From Acanthochromis polyacanthus (Eukaryota > Chordata > Actinopteri > Pomacentridae): a DNA stretch of 64,000 bases. Shown here one piece after another: positions 23,690 through 35,147 of this stretch. A program made the position numbers and the translations under genes. Under the pieces are notes generated by a model, which ran no database searches, was not told the origin of the DNA, and saw only the letters and a list, made by a program, of their open reading frames with translations. Where the stretch lies: NCBI RefSeq assembly GCF_021347895.1, contig NC_067123.1, forward strand, positions 37,373,571 to 37,437,570. The letters run 5' to 3'. The stretch's first letter is position 1. The number at the start of each line of letters is the position of its first letter.

Positions 23690-25105
23690 CAGCTGGGGAA
23701 CAAGCTCAGCATACTTATCGTTGTCCATTGTTGTCTCGGTTAATCGATTAGTACTTTGGTCCATCAGTGTTTACCAGAGTCCAAGATAACCAAAGATAAT
23801 GTATCAAGAAAGCAGGAATATTTTACATTTAAGATGCTGGAATCAGAGAATTACTGTGTCTCAAACGGATTAGTTGATTGGTTGCTATGTCTAAAAATGT
23901 TATGCAGCTGACCATCCTTATCGTTGTCCGTTGTCTCGATTAATCGATTGGTACTTTGTCTATAAAACGTCAGAAATGGTGAATAAACATGTTCCAAGCT
24001 CCAATATAACCAAAGATGATGTCATAATATAAAGGAAGCAGGAATATTTCACATTTTATGCAAAATTTAGACTTTTTTTTCTTGAAAGATAGCTCAAACT
24101 GATCAGTTGACTGGTTATGTCTAAAAAATGTTGTTCAGCTAACCATACTTATCGGTTTCTGATGTTGTATCAATTGATCAATTAGTACTTTGATCTGGAA
24201 AAGATCAGTAAATAGTGAATAAACATGTCCCAAACTCCAGGATAACCAAAGATGATGTCATAATGTAAACAAAGCAGGAATATTACACATTTAAGAGGCT
24301 GGAATTATAGAATTACGATCACTCAAACTGATTAGTTGAATGATTGTTGCATCTAAAATGTGAGAAAATTGTCATGAGGTAAAACAAACAGAAAATCTTA
24401 ACATGTACAGGGCATTCGTAGAATTTAAACATGAAACAATAACAACAAAAGCTTCAGACTAGTTACTTGAGCGGTTTCTGGTCTGGAAAACCTCAATAAA
24501 TGCACAAAATGTCAGGTAGTGTTCTGCAAAGACCAACATGATGTCCTTAAATGTCTTGTTTTCTGCACAACCTGAATTTATTAAGTTTACTATCATAAAT
24601 TATAAGATATAAAATCATAAATAATGACAAAATATTTCTGTTTCTGTGAAGAAATCAGTAAATAAAACCCAGAGGTTTTGTTTTGTCAACCCACAGATAT
24701 TCAGTTCACTGTCATAAAAAAGTGAAAATAACCACATTGAAGAAGGTGGAATCAGAGAATTTAGACTTTTTCATCTTAAGAATATAACTGAGACTGATTA
24801 ATCAATCAGGAGCTTTGTCTGCTTCAGAAAATGTTGAAAAATGTCACGGGAGTAAAGAAACCAGAAAATATTCAAGTTTTAAATGGAAAAAAAAAGAATT
24901 CAGTAGACATGTGGGTAGGACAACCAGTAAGTCAGAGTTAACTTCACTTACTGTTAAGGCTGAACATAAACATTATTGTTATCGTTGTGGGTGTTTGGTC
25001 AAGAAAATGTGTTTCCCAAAGCTCAAGATGACCAAAGATTTTCAATTTACTGTCATATTGTAAAGAAAGCAGAAAAAAAATCACATTTAGAAAAGTGGAA
25101 TCAGA
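23690..25105 (+). repeat. Multiple diverged copies of an AATCGATTA-type dispersed repeat
   Basis: Three clear units start at TTAATCGATTAGTACTTTGG-like words (about 23735, 23940 and 24166, spacing 205 and about 228) and share CCAAAGAT(A/G)ATGT, GCAGGAATATT and GCTGGAATCAGAGAATT. Looser copies continue through 24450-25105. A similar sequence is familiar as a very common fish repeat of unknown class. It fills most of ciart intron 1. Confidence 0.75.
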
Positions 25106-25113
25106 GTATTTAC

Positions 25114-25800
25114 TAGGGCTGGCCCAAATAGTGGTTTCTGGCCTCCGAATATTCGGGCCCTATTAAAGACGAATATCCGGATATTCGTTCCACCCCGTAA
25201 CGTCCGACCGGGGGGGGGGGGGATTTTCAGATCCGTTCGTGCGGCGGCGCAGCAGCGGAGACGGAGACGGCCCGAATAGTCGGATCCGTTCGTCTGGTCT
25301 CCCGGCTCCACATTTTGCCCTCGTTTAGTCTTTAGTTAAACTGAAGAATTCCCAAACAGCAGAGGTCTTCGGCATCTTGTCTTGTGTTTATGCAACGAAG
25401 TGAAGCGTGACTTCAGAGTCGGCAGCCACCCGGCAATTCGGGTGGTGTTTACAAACACGATTGGAGGAGCCGAAATGACCCGAAGAACACGGCGGGATGA
25501 GCCGAAATGGGCCGAAGGCGCAGGGAAGAGACGAGCTCAGAATATTTTCGTCTGGGGGGGAGGAGGGGGTGATCACATCGACATATGTGTATATGTTATA
25601 GACATATGTGTATATGTTTATGTGATCACAGGATGAGATGAGCCGATGTGGGCCGAAGGTGGAGGGAAGACAGTAACACTGCACATTCTTTCCGCCTGGT
25701 GACGTCCGACGGCGGGAGGGGGGCTAATATTCAGATACCAAAATTAATATCCGGATAGTGCCGTTGCGAACGAATATTCGGATATTCGGGTCCAGCCCTA
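25114..25800. mobile_element. hAT-like non-autonomous transposon with 8-bp target duplication
   Basis: Ends are TAGGGCTGGCCC (25114) and GGTCCAGCCCTA (to 25800). The perfect duplication GTATTTAC lies at 25106-25113 and 25801-25808; 8 bp is the hAT signature. The 687-bp interior is GC-rich and CpG-rich with palindromic GAATATTCGGATATTCG words, a G13 run near 25210 and a small ACATATGTGTATATGTT duplication. No transposase ORF. It interrupts one copy of the AATCGATTA repeat. Confidence 0.9.
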
Positions 25801-25808
25801 GTATTTAC

Positions 25809-26115
25809 ATATTTTACTGAAAAAATTAACTATTGAACATCCTCAAAATGATTAATCAATTAGTTGTTTGGTCTATAAAGTGTTCGTAAATTCAGAAAAA
25901 TGTCTGTCAGTGTTTCTCAAAGCTTAAGATGACATCTACAGTGTTTTTGTTTTGTCAACAACCCAAAGATATTCAGGTCATTATCATAAAAAAATGAAAA
26001 TAATCACAATGAAGAAGCTGGAACAAGAGAATTTAGACTTGTTGTCTTAAAAAATGACTCAAACTTGTTATTTGATTGGTTGAATAGTTGACAACTAATT
26101 GACCAGTCATCGCAG
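25809..26115 (+). repeat. AATCGATTA-type repeat, continuation after the hAT insertion
   Basis: Resumes the interrupted repeat: GATTAATCAATTAGTTGTTTGG, CAAAGATATTCAGGTCATTA, GAAGAAGCTGGAACAAGAGA and a closing TAGTTGACAACTAATTGACC at about 26085-26105. Confidence 0.75.
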
Positions 26116-27217
26116 CTCTGTTTATTAAACACTGACTGCACAAAGTGTCTCGGTGGTAAAAAATATACTGTAAACAAAGCAGTTAAATCATGTGGCCAGT
26201 TTAATGTTGACTGTTGCTGCAGAGTTTACAGCAGGAAATCAGATCAACGGTGTCCACAGCTGTCCTCAGGTGGCCCAACTGCTTTCCACTACAGCACACA
26301 CAAGTTGCGAGGACACAATGTACTCACAACCCCGTTACACTGAGCTTAACTATCACAATTAAATGCCCTACCCTCACTCTTATCTAAGCTTCAGACAGCT
26401 ATTTGAAGTTGTGAAGTATGTTCCCATAGTGCAGAAGTGTCCTCACTGGTACGCTTTCTGTCAAGTATTTGTCCACAGAAGCAGATAAATAGACTTTTTC
26501 TGCAGCTTCTGCTCATAATGTCTGTTTTTAGAGTGATGATTCACGTGGGCATGGCGCTACACGAGCAGATCATGTTCCTTGTGTGCCTCTTTGCAGAGTA
26601 ACACTCTCTCAGAGGTGATCATTGGCACAGTCCTCGTCTGATTATGTTGTGCTTGCTCAGTAACGGTCAGAACTTATTACAGCTCTTGGTAACAAGTACA
26701 TTTAAATTTGTATTGCAGGAAACTGATAAGAGCACTTTGTTTGGGTCCGTTAGCAGAATGTTGCAATATGACCAAGTTAAGTTTTGTATTCAGTGTTTAC
26801 GAGTAAAAATTCATGGACATATGACTGTAATTTTACTGTGGTATGAGAACAGATCAGTGTCTTTTGTCATGAAGTACACATCTAAATAATGCTGAAAAGA
26901 AATGCCAGTACTACTAAAGATTTATTTTCACTATTTTGTCATTGAATTAACTGAGAGTAACAGATTACTGCAAATTACAAGGAAGCAAATATGGAAAGTC
27001 ATCCCCAAAAGCAGCAAAATTGAAATACTTCCATAAGTATTATGATCTTTCTTTTAGCCAATATCACATTGTAGTAAATGCAGCAGTTTGAAGTGAAAAT
27101 TGGGGATGTATATTTGCTATAAATGTTTTGATTTGTGCATTAGCAGATTTGCTATGTGAGTTGGTATACTGATGTTAAAATGAATGTACAACGTATGACA
27201 TCAATACACAGTGTAAT
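26116..27217. other. ciart intron 1, unique-looking DNA
   Basis: AT-rich, with ORFs no longer than 81 codons; nothing recognised. Confidence 0.5.
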
Positions 27218-27725
27218 ATAATAATAATAATAACTTTATTTATAAAGCACCCTTGCTTTGACAGTTAAAACATGCAACATAGAGTAAATCAAATGAGCTA
27301 TAGGAGACAAATCAGAGCCGTTAATTAAAAATAAATAGTTAAAATGACAATAAATTAAATGAATAATTAGCTAGATTAGCACGCAACATAAACAAGGGAA
27401 CTAGGCAGTTTGAAAGTTAAAGACTCAAGATTGAGGTTAAAAAAGAAGTAAAAAAATATGAGAATTAAAGAATTAGAGAGACGACATCACACCAAAGAAC
27501 CAGTCAGATAAAAGTAAAATAAAATGTAGTATCTGAAATAAGCAGGACATAATACAAAATAAAACACTACAACTAAGCTAAAAGTAAACCTCACACAAAA
27601 GCAAGTCTATAAAGGTGGGTTTTAAGAAGTGATTTAAAAGAAGTGATCTCAGGCAGGTCATTCCAAAGTCAGGAGGCTCTGGTGGAGAACGCTCGCTCAC
27701 CCTTAGACTTAAGCCTCGACTTTGG
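27218..27725. repeat. Dispersed repeat with (TAA)n and CTTTATTTATAAAGCA end
   Basis: Starts with a TAA microsatellite and CTTTATTTATAAAGCACC, then an A-rich body, and ends with GGTGGGTTTTAAGAAGTGAT, TCAGGCAGGTCATTCCAAAG and CTGGTGGAGAACGCTCGCTC. This resembles a repeat seen widely in fish genomes; class uncertain. It ends about 80 bp before the acceptor of the ciart ATG exon. Confidence 0.55.
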
Positions 27726-27806
27726 AACTTAAGTTTTTTTTGGTGGTCAGTTATTTTCTGTGTGATACTAGTTTAACGTGTTTGTGTCGTCTCCCTGCCT
27801 CCACAG

Positions 27807-30491
27807 ATGAACTCGTTGGGCAAATCTTCCAAATGGCCGTCTTATGACTCACTGCCCTCCACCTCGAGCTTCCTCCCCAGCGAGAGCGAGCAGACTGAGG
27901 ACGAAGCAGACGTCTTCTCGGAGGGAGAGGGGGATGGCGGGATGAGAAAGTCTGCGTCGGTCTACGAGAGAATCACACTCTCTGGGAATTACCTCGATTT
28001 CCCACCTCGTTCAGATCAACTGCACTCAAAGTTAGAGTGTGACGAGTCGGAGCGCTGCCCCGACAAAACCAAACATCCAGACTCAGCATCTTCTCCAGGA
28101 GCAGCCGCCCTGAGATCATCATCAGCGACACCGGGGGATCTGGCGTTCGCTCAGAAAGTGAGCTGATAACTATAACTTTTGTTGCAGCCAAATAACAGAT
28201 GAGTGGTAGTAATTAAACTTTTCTTGTCCTTATTTTCAGTGTGCAGATTTACACAGGTTTACCTATCCTTTGCTTGAGCTTCTGCATGGACTGAAGAGCG
28301 GACGATTTGACAGAGGTACGTGGCTGAGCAGTGTCTAACAGGATTATCATGATTTAGTACATCCTATCTCGTAGTAAAACCTTCATGCCTGTTTGCATTG
28401 ACATTTTAATGGTATGTGTTAATAGGTTTAACCAGTTTCCAGCAGAGTGTCGCCATCGACAGACTACAGAGGATTCTTGGGATTCTGCAGAAACCTGAAA
28501 TGGGGTAAGAGCTTAATATTAATGTTAGTCTACACACTGATAGTATCATCATTGCAAATATGAAGTGTCATCATTCATGTTCTCTTTTTTGCAGTGAGAA
28601 GTATCTTCAAAATCTGCTGCAAATAGAGGTCCTGCTAAAAATGTGGTTCCCTCAGATGGCATTTAAGCCCTCAGACACACCAAACGAGACCACCACTCCT
28701 ACACTTGGACCGCACTGGCACCAAAATCAACTCCACATGCCAGTTAAGGTGGGTTTCCCAATGAATGTTACCTTTGTTACTGTCTTTGAAAGGGTTCGTT
28801 AGTCAAACTAGACGTAGCAAAACAAGATAAGTTTCATTTTGAGAGTTTGGTTAAGGACAGTACAGCAAGATAATAAAATAATAAGAAAGTAAAAACAATG
28901 GCCGCATTCTAAATCAAATACAGGGGGTCCTCGGTTTATGATGTCGTCGACATTTTCATCGTTACGTCAGAACTGGTTACGTGGAAGTAGCTGACGAGTG
29001 GAGCGGATGAATACGTCGTCACGTGGCGCTATAAAATGACTTTACATTCTCCTGTTGTATGCCACCTTGGATTTTGCTACATTCGCTAACTTTTTGCCCT
29101 TCGTTATGGCTCCCAGGCATTAATGAGGCCCTTCTGATGGCAGTGCTTCAAAGAAAAGGAACCCCATCTCCATGGAAGTGAAATTAGATAGAATAAAATG
29201 TTCAGAACAGGCGAAACACTGACGAACATCAGTCAAGATGCAACAATAGTGCAAGATTCATCACAGTGTGACCGTCCGTGATGAATGAGTGAGACTTATC
29301 TCGGTCATTTATTGAGCCGTCACACAGGCTACTGTGGCCCGTATCCAACGCCAGAATAACTAGAAAAACCGATACCTTCAGAATTAGCTGTCGTTTCCAG
29401 CTCTCTCTACTGCTGACTCTCAGCCAATCATAGGTGAGCTAACTAAACACGGCACGTTCACTGACATTAGGTAAATCTGGGACTGAACAATAAACACTGA
29501 AACATCAAAAACAACATTAGTCCGTTACAATATTCTGTTATCTTCTAGTGAAATGACTCCTACGTGCATAAAAGTCGTTGGTATTCATGACTTTTCTGAA
29601 GAACTGATGGATATCATGATGCATGGAATGGCTTTGTTTACGTTTCTGCTGGAGTTACGATTTATAGGAAAAATTGACTTGTATCGATTCTTAGGAACAG
29701 AACTCTGATGTGAGTCGAGGAACCCCTGTACTTTGTCTTTTTGCTTCCAGTACATACTGCAGCTTCCCTTACATACAACGTACTGGAACATGCAGTATTA
29801 GTGCAATTGGGAGATGCTACTTAGTGATAATATTGCACCTTAAATTTACCTGTCTGTCTTTTTTCATATTGCATGCTATCTTTCAAGACATACTGATTCT
29901 TTCTCTGGATGCTATATGATATGGTAGTATGGGCCTTAAAATGTACTCAGAAAAGTGATACTGTTTCAGTTTGCAGACTTAGACTCCTCTGCCTTGTTGT
30001 GTTTTTCACTTCTCAAAGTAACGTTTTCGAAATAACTGTGGTTCATCACAACTTCGACTAAGTAGTTCAAAGTTCACACCCGGCCTCGGTTTGTTATAGT
30101 TGTTATATTTAGTTTATCTCTGCCGTTGCAGAAGAGAAAACTGAGCTGGTCCGACCCTGACCAGCCGGGCAAAGTTCCAGCCAAGCATTATCACCGTCAA
30201 CATGGAAAGCATGGGGGCTGCCACGCTGCGACTTCGCTGGACAGGGTTTCCACGTGTTGTCTACCCGGATCGTCGAAAAAACAGAGAACTCCGGAAGACG
30301 CGACAGCCGAAGCAGCCGGGGACAGCCGAGCAGCCGGACACGAGTTTACAGACATGTCGTCATATTTATGTAGCAGGAGAGAAAATCGGAAGCAGCCTGA
30401 GACTTCTCCGCCCTCCTCGTGCAGCAGTCCAGCTACACAGGACAGCTCGGTGTCCTCAAGCAACACCGTAACTACAACTGACTCACCTTAA
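27807..30491 (+). CDS. ciart: Circadian associated repressor of transcription, CIART/CHRONO (complete, 5 coding exons)
   Basis: Nuclear repressor that in mammals binds BMAL1 and blocks CLOCK:BMAL1 activation at E-boxes. Coding exons are 27807-28157, 28240-28315, 28426-28504, 28595-28748 and 30132-30491: 1020 nt including the stop, 339 residues (human is about 385). The ATG is the first triplet of its exon, directly after the acceptor CCACAG. The N-terminal ~110 residues are acidic and serine-rich (SESEQTEDEADVFSEGEGDG). The conserved helical core covers about residues 110-190 (GDLAFAQKCADLHRFTYPLL, SFQQSVAIDRLQRILGILQK, PEMGEKYLQNLLQIEVLLK). A basic KKRKLSW motif at the exon 5/6 join could be a nuclear localisation signal. 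The tail is Ser/Thr-rich and less conserved. Intron 5 (28749-30131) holds a Tigger-like element. Confidence 0.96.
28921..29728 (+). mobile_element. Tigger/pogo-like transposon remnant in ciart intron 5
   Basis: Inverted ends CAGGGGGTCCTCG (28921) and CGAGGAACCCCTG (to 29728), flanked by TA at 28919-28920 and 29729-29730. Inside, around 29140-29215, one frame reads ASKKRNPISMEVKLDRIKCS and a shifted frame GETLTNIS. This fits the CENP-B-like DNA-binding start of Tigger transposases, broken by frameshifts and stops. At 808 bp it keeps only a small part of the transposase, so it is non-autonomous. Confidence 0.75.
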
Positions 30492-30617
30492 CTGGCCTTA
30501 GCCGACCTTGCTATCACATGGAGGTGCCTCGGAGTGAAGGCAGAGGGCGGACTCGGTTGCATAAGCATGAAGTTAGGCGCAGAGCCAGCCTATGATGGCT
30601 GCAAGGCACATTAAACC

Positions 30618-30648
30618 AGAAGAGGAGGAGGAGGAGGAGGAGGAGGAA
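30618..30648 (+). repeat. GAG trinucleotide repeat in ciart 3' UTR
   Basis: About ten GAG triplets 130 bases after the ciart stop codon. The 79-codon ORF over it is incidental. Confidence 0.8.
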
Positions 30649-31073
30649 AAATGGAGACACTCTTTAACCCCTAACTGTCCAGTGTGCTTTTTAATAACAC
30701 CTGAGTTATTGCACTACATTTACCAGGAACTGTGTGTTGTTTGTAAGAGTAACACTTTTGTACACGTTGACTTTTACAGTTTTAAGTTTAAAAAAAAATG
30801 TTGGAAATACTTTACAAGTGTGATGCGTTAAAGCAGTCTGTGCTCCGTTTTGTACCTTTTTTTTTAAATATATCATGTAATGCAGCTCGACCAGTAACAG
30901 TAAAAGGGTTTGATTGCTTTAGCGAGTGTGAGGAAACACAGAGGATTATCGTCGGTGAAGCTCAAAGGTTTCAGTCAGTTGTATGTAAAATACTTAGCTG
31001 TAAATGCTCTGAATTGGTTCCAACTGCCTAAAACATGAGGCTGTCATTTAGATGTTCCTTCTTCGTCAGTATC

Positions 31074-31564
31074 CTAACCCTCGTGTCGTCCTGTGGCTTA
31101 AAATTAAACCGTTTTAAAGATTGAAAATGTAGAAAAAAAAAATATTTTCACAGTTGAACTTTCTGGTGTCCACATTTTCAACATTTTTGGGAAATCTTTG
31201 AACATTGTTTGGTGGGAAAAAAGAAATGTTAAAACTGTTTCTTAAGAACATTCACACAAAAAAATCAACCAAAATCCAGCGAAATTCGCTGGATTTTGGT
31301 TGATTTTTTTTTTTGTGAATGTTCTTAAAGCGAATATTAGAAATTTTACTGATATATATGTAATCTTTTTTTTTTTAATTTCTTGACACATTTGGGGGAT
31401 TTTTTTTTAAAATATAACTTTTAAGGAATTATTGGAATTTTCTTCCTGAAGGTTTTGCAAATTTTCAGAAATTTGGGGAATTTTTTTGTGAAGTTTTGAA
31501 TTTTTTTTCAGACGAGGAAACAAGATTTTTTGGTGCCTGCAAATGAGGACAACAGGAGGGTTAA
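31074..31564 (+). mobile_element. TTAA MITE, copy D (best-preserved palindrome)
   Basis: 491 bp from CTAACCCTCGTGTCGTCCTG (first TTAA base changed) to ACAACAGGAGGGTTAA at 31561-31564. The internal inverted repeat spans 31241-31329, with a perfect 43-bp core at 31263-31305 around one unpaired base (31284). Lies about 0.6 kb after the ciart stop, probably in or just past the 3' UTR. Confidence 0.85.
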
Positions 31565-33130
31565 GAGGGACATTTTTTGCTATTTGACTTTATAAGCGTT
31601 CCCGATGCCGTTACAAAATATTAAAGTAATGAACAGAGACGATTAAAAAAAATTCCATTTGGAATACTTAAATATGTTTTCCAGCTGACTGATTGTAAAA
31701 GACATGTAGCCACTGCCAAAGTGTGCCAAACAAAACCATTTTTGCATTATCATATCTTACGCAGCTTACTCTGTCGTCACTGTAACGCACATGTAGCATC
31801 TTTTTCTAGCTGCACACAGAAAGTCCTGCATCCTGACCTGATCCTGATCCTGCATCCAGTAGTTACTGAGTTTAGTGAGGATGCTTCGGTTAGACGTTAT
31901 TCCGCCAGTTGCTTCTTCATGTAGCCAGTGAGTGAGCTCGTTGTAGGTAGACTTGAAAACTTATTATTATTTTATTACTTTTGAGTCACTTTTTTCGGGA
32001 GTTACCTATTTGAGCCTGATTGAATTTAAATCGATGCAACTGCACTTTGGATGACAATGAGGAAATGTTACACGTCAGAAAAAAAAAATAACTGTGGTTT
32101 TATTTATGGAAGCTGTACTTGAAATCCTTGATTCCATCAGCAGACCTGGGGAGCCAATCGTTGTGAGTTACACCTGAGATGAGTGCTTTACAGCCAAAAC
32201 TTGTCCTTTGGTTGTGTTTTATTGTGCATTGAGGTAGTGGATTTAGCTCATTACGAGGCTTAATATTTGTAGGAGAAGCTCCAAAAACAGTGTGTCATTA
32301 TGAGGGGAAAAAGCAGCGTCTGTGTCCTATTCAAAATAGAGCTGTAACACTGACTTGCTGTTCTAAAATTTCTAACTTAAAGTGCTTTACTGTTGATTAA
32401 GAAACACCATGGAAATATGATAAACAAATCATTCATTCCTGAACACAAAAATCATTTTTTTTCTTCTTGTATTTGGGTATTGTACCACCATCTTTTAAAT
32501 CGGGTATCATTCATGTTGAATGACATTTCATCTCTGGTGGTTTGTCACCAGTCAGCCTTACTTCCTACACATAAAGGTAACCATACGCTTGCCTGGCATT
32601 ACGTCATACGAAATAAAAAAATAATGCATAATGTGTACCATTCAACTAGAGATGATAAAAATCGTCAGTCCACCGCGTATGTCATTGCAAACCAAATGTG
32701 CTGCTGTGTAGGTGTTCCTCAGGCTTCATCATTAGTGATTTCTGTTATTTAAAATGTGAACTGTAAGCACAAGGCAGAGAACAATAGAGTAGCATAGTGT
32801 TGTTTTTGTATATAACTTGGCGTCTCACAGTACACCTTTGCTGTGCTGGGCTACACGTTTCATTTGTGGAATAGGAGTAAAAATCTTATTTCAAAGTTGT
32901 ATGTCGACGATTTTTCTTATGTTTAATTTCATTGGTTTTAGACTGTTTCTTAAAATAAAATTACCATTGCTGGTGATTGCTTGATAAATGCACATTTTTT
33001 TTATATATTAAAAGATTGACATGGTTCATCCAAATACAGTTTGTTGATTTTTTTATATGAAATCAGATGGAAGACTAAACATGTCTGAAGTCAGACAAGT
33101 TTCTTCATTTGTCATTTGCTTTACCATTCA
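31565..33130. other. Downstream of ciart, no gene recognised
   Basis: AT-rich with ORFs up to 119 codons lacking motifs. AATAAA occurs at about 32604 and 32955; either could end a long ciart message, but none stands out. Confidence 0.4.
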
Positions 33131-33138
33131 AAATGTAA

Positions 33139-33720
33139 TGACTTATGGTTTTAAAGGTGTATTTCATTTAAAATTCAACTTTCTGTCCAATTATTTATGG
33201 GCTTAAAGGTGTAGCCACCCGAATAGTACTTTATTTAGAGTTTTATTGGTTTATTTCAACCAAATAGTACTTTTCTATCCATTGACTTATGGTTTAAAAG
33301 GTGTATTTCATTTAAAATTCAACTTTCTGTCCACTTATTTATAAGCTTAAAGGTGTATCCACCCTAATAATCCTTTTCTAATGAATGATTTATGGTTTTG
33401 AAGCTATATTTCATTCAAAATGCTACTTTCTGTCCAATTATTTATAGTTTTAAAAGTCTATCCACTCTAAGAGTACTTTCCTAATGAATGACTTATGGTT
33501 TTAAAGGCATATTTCAATCAACATTCAGCTTTCTGTCCACTTATTTATAGGCTTAAAGGTGTATCCACCCTAATAGTACTTTATAGTTTTATTGGTTTAT
33601 TTCAACCAAATAGTGCTTTTCTATCCAGTGACTTGTGGTTTTAAAGGTGTATTTAATTGAAAATTCAACTTTCTGTCCAATTATTTGTAGTTTTAATGGT
33701 TTATTCCTCACAAAGACTAC
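33139..33720 (+). repeat. Diverged tandem repeat, five units of about 103 or 142 bp
   Basis: TGACTTATGGTTTTAAAGG-like starts lie near 33139, 33283, 33386, 33489 and 33629. Units share AATTCAACTTTCTGTCCA, ATTTATAGGCTTAAAGGTGT and CCACCCTAATAGTACTTT. The longer units (first and fourth) carry an extra ~40 bp, TTTTATTGGTTTATTTCAAC, in the same place. Confidence 0.85.
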
Positions 33721-34140
33721 TTTCTCACCAACAAGTATTGATTTGATTTTTTAACACTCAAAACTAGCTGGAGTAAACAAATGGTTGTCATGTTATCTGG
33801 CTCAAACAAAGAGATAATCAAAAACATAAGTCTTGCAGAAAATAGATTTTCTGCCACTGGAGGACCAACACGACTTACTGATACTGCAGAAGAACAAAAT
33901 GGAACTGAGACAGATTAAGGTGGCGACACTGAAATTCTTCAAAGTCACAGATGGGAAAGTCTGAGGAGAGGAAGGCGTGGATATGAAACTTCAGGGAAAC
34001 AGCAGGACCAGGTGTGTTACATCACAACGCTCGCACAAACAGAAACTACAAAAATGCAGACAGAAAGAAACGTCCTGTTCTCTGCTGCCTCCTTCACAGA
34101 TCAAAATGTTCTTAAAGGAGCAAAGTGACGTCCTCGTCTA

Positions 34141-35147
34141 CACTACCAGTCCAAAGTCTGGACACACCTTCTAATTCAGTGTTTTTTCTTTATTTTCATG
34201 ACAATTTACATGTAGATTCTCACTGAAGGCATGAAAACTAAAATGAAAACTCATGGAATTATGTAATAAACAAAACAGTGTGAAATACGTCATAGCATGT
34301 TTTATAATTTAGATTCTTCAAAGTAGCCACCCTTTTCTTTGATTACAGCTTTACACTCCTGGTATTCTCTCCGTGAACTTCATGAAGTTGTCTCCTGAAA
34401 TGGTTTTCACTTCACAGGTGTGCCTTTTCAAGGTTAATTAGTGGAATTTCTTGCCTTCTTAATGGGGTTGGGGCCATCAGTTGTGTTGTGCAGAAGTCAG
34501 GTTGGTCCACAGTTGACAGCCCTGTTTGACAGCTGTTAGAATCCATAATATGGCATAGAACACAATCAGCTAAATAAAGAGAAACGACAGTCCATCATTA
34601 CCTTAAGAACTGAAGGTCAGTCAGTCCCGAAAAGTGCAGTTGCAAAAACCATCAAGCACTACGACGAAAGTGGCTCACATGAAGACCGCCCCAGGAAAGG
34701 AAGAGTCACCTCTGCTGCTGAGGAGCAGTTCGTCTGAGTCACCAAGTTAACAGCAACTCAGATTAGAGCCCAGATAAATGCCACAGAGTTCTAGTAGCAG
34801 ACACATCTCTACATCAACTGTTCAGAGGAGACTGAACCAATCAGGCCTTTATGGTCAAATAGCTGCTAAGAACCACTACCAAGGAAAAAGCAACAAGCAG
34901 AAGAGAAGCACAAGGAATAGACATTAGACCAGTGGAGATCTGTGCTTTGGTCTGAGGAGTCCAAATTTGGGATCTTTGGTTCTACCTTCCATGTCTTTGT
35001 GAGACCAGAAAAGGTGCATGGATTGTCCCTACATGCATGGTTCCCACCGTGAAGCATGGAGGAGGAGGTGTGATGGTGTGGGGGCGCTTTGCTGGTGACA
35101 CCGTTGGAGATTTATTCCAAACTGAACCAGCATGGCGACCACAGCAC
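34141..35147 (+). mobile_element. Tc1-like transposon, left copy (5' half, broken transposase)
   Basis: Starts after TA at 34139-34140 with CACTACCAGTCCAAAGTCTG, a terminal repeat typical of fish Tc1 elements. The transposase region begins near 34552 and is degraded: the start reads ATGGCATAG (stop), while AAGAGAAACGACAGTCCATC is the DNA-binding domain. A stop follows EEQFV near 34737. The catalytic part is in shifting frames (WS-EESKFGIFGS near 34945; VPTVKHGGGGVMVWG from 35040; GDTVGDLF). Homology stops at AACCAGCATGGCGACCACAG, before the second and third acidic catalytic residues, where an inverted copy begins. Confidence 0.85.

Noticed and set aside
30197..30471. 89-codon ORFs on both strands over the last ciart exon
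   Set aside because: Shadows of the real ciart reading frame, which continues the exon chain in phase to the TAA at 30489.
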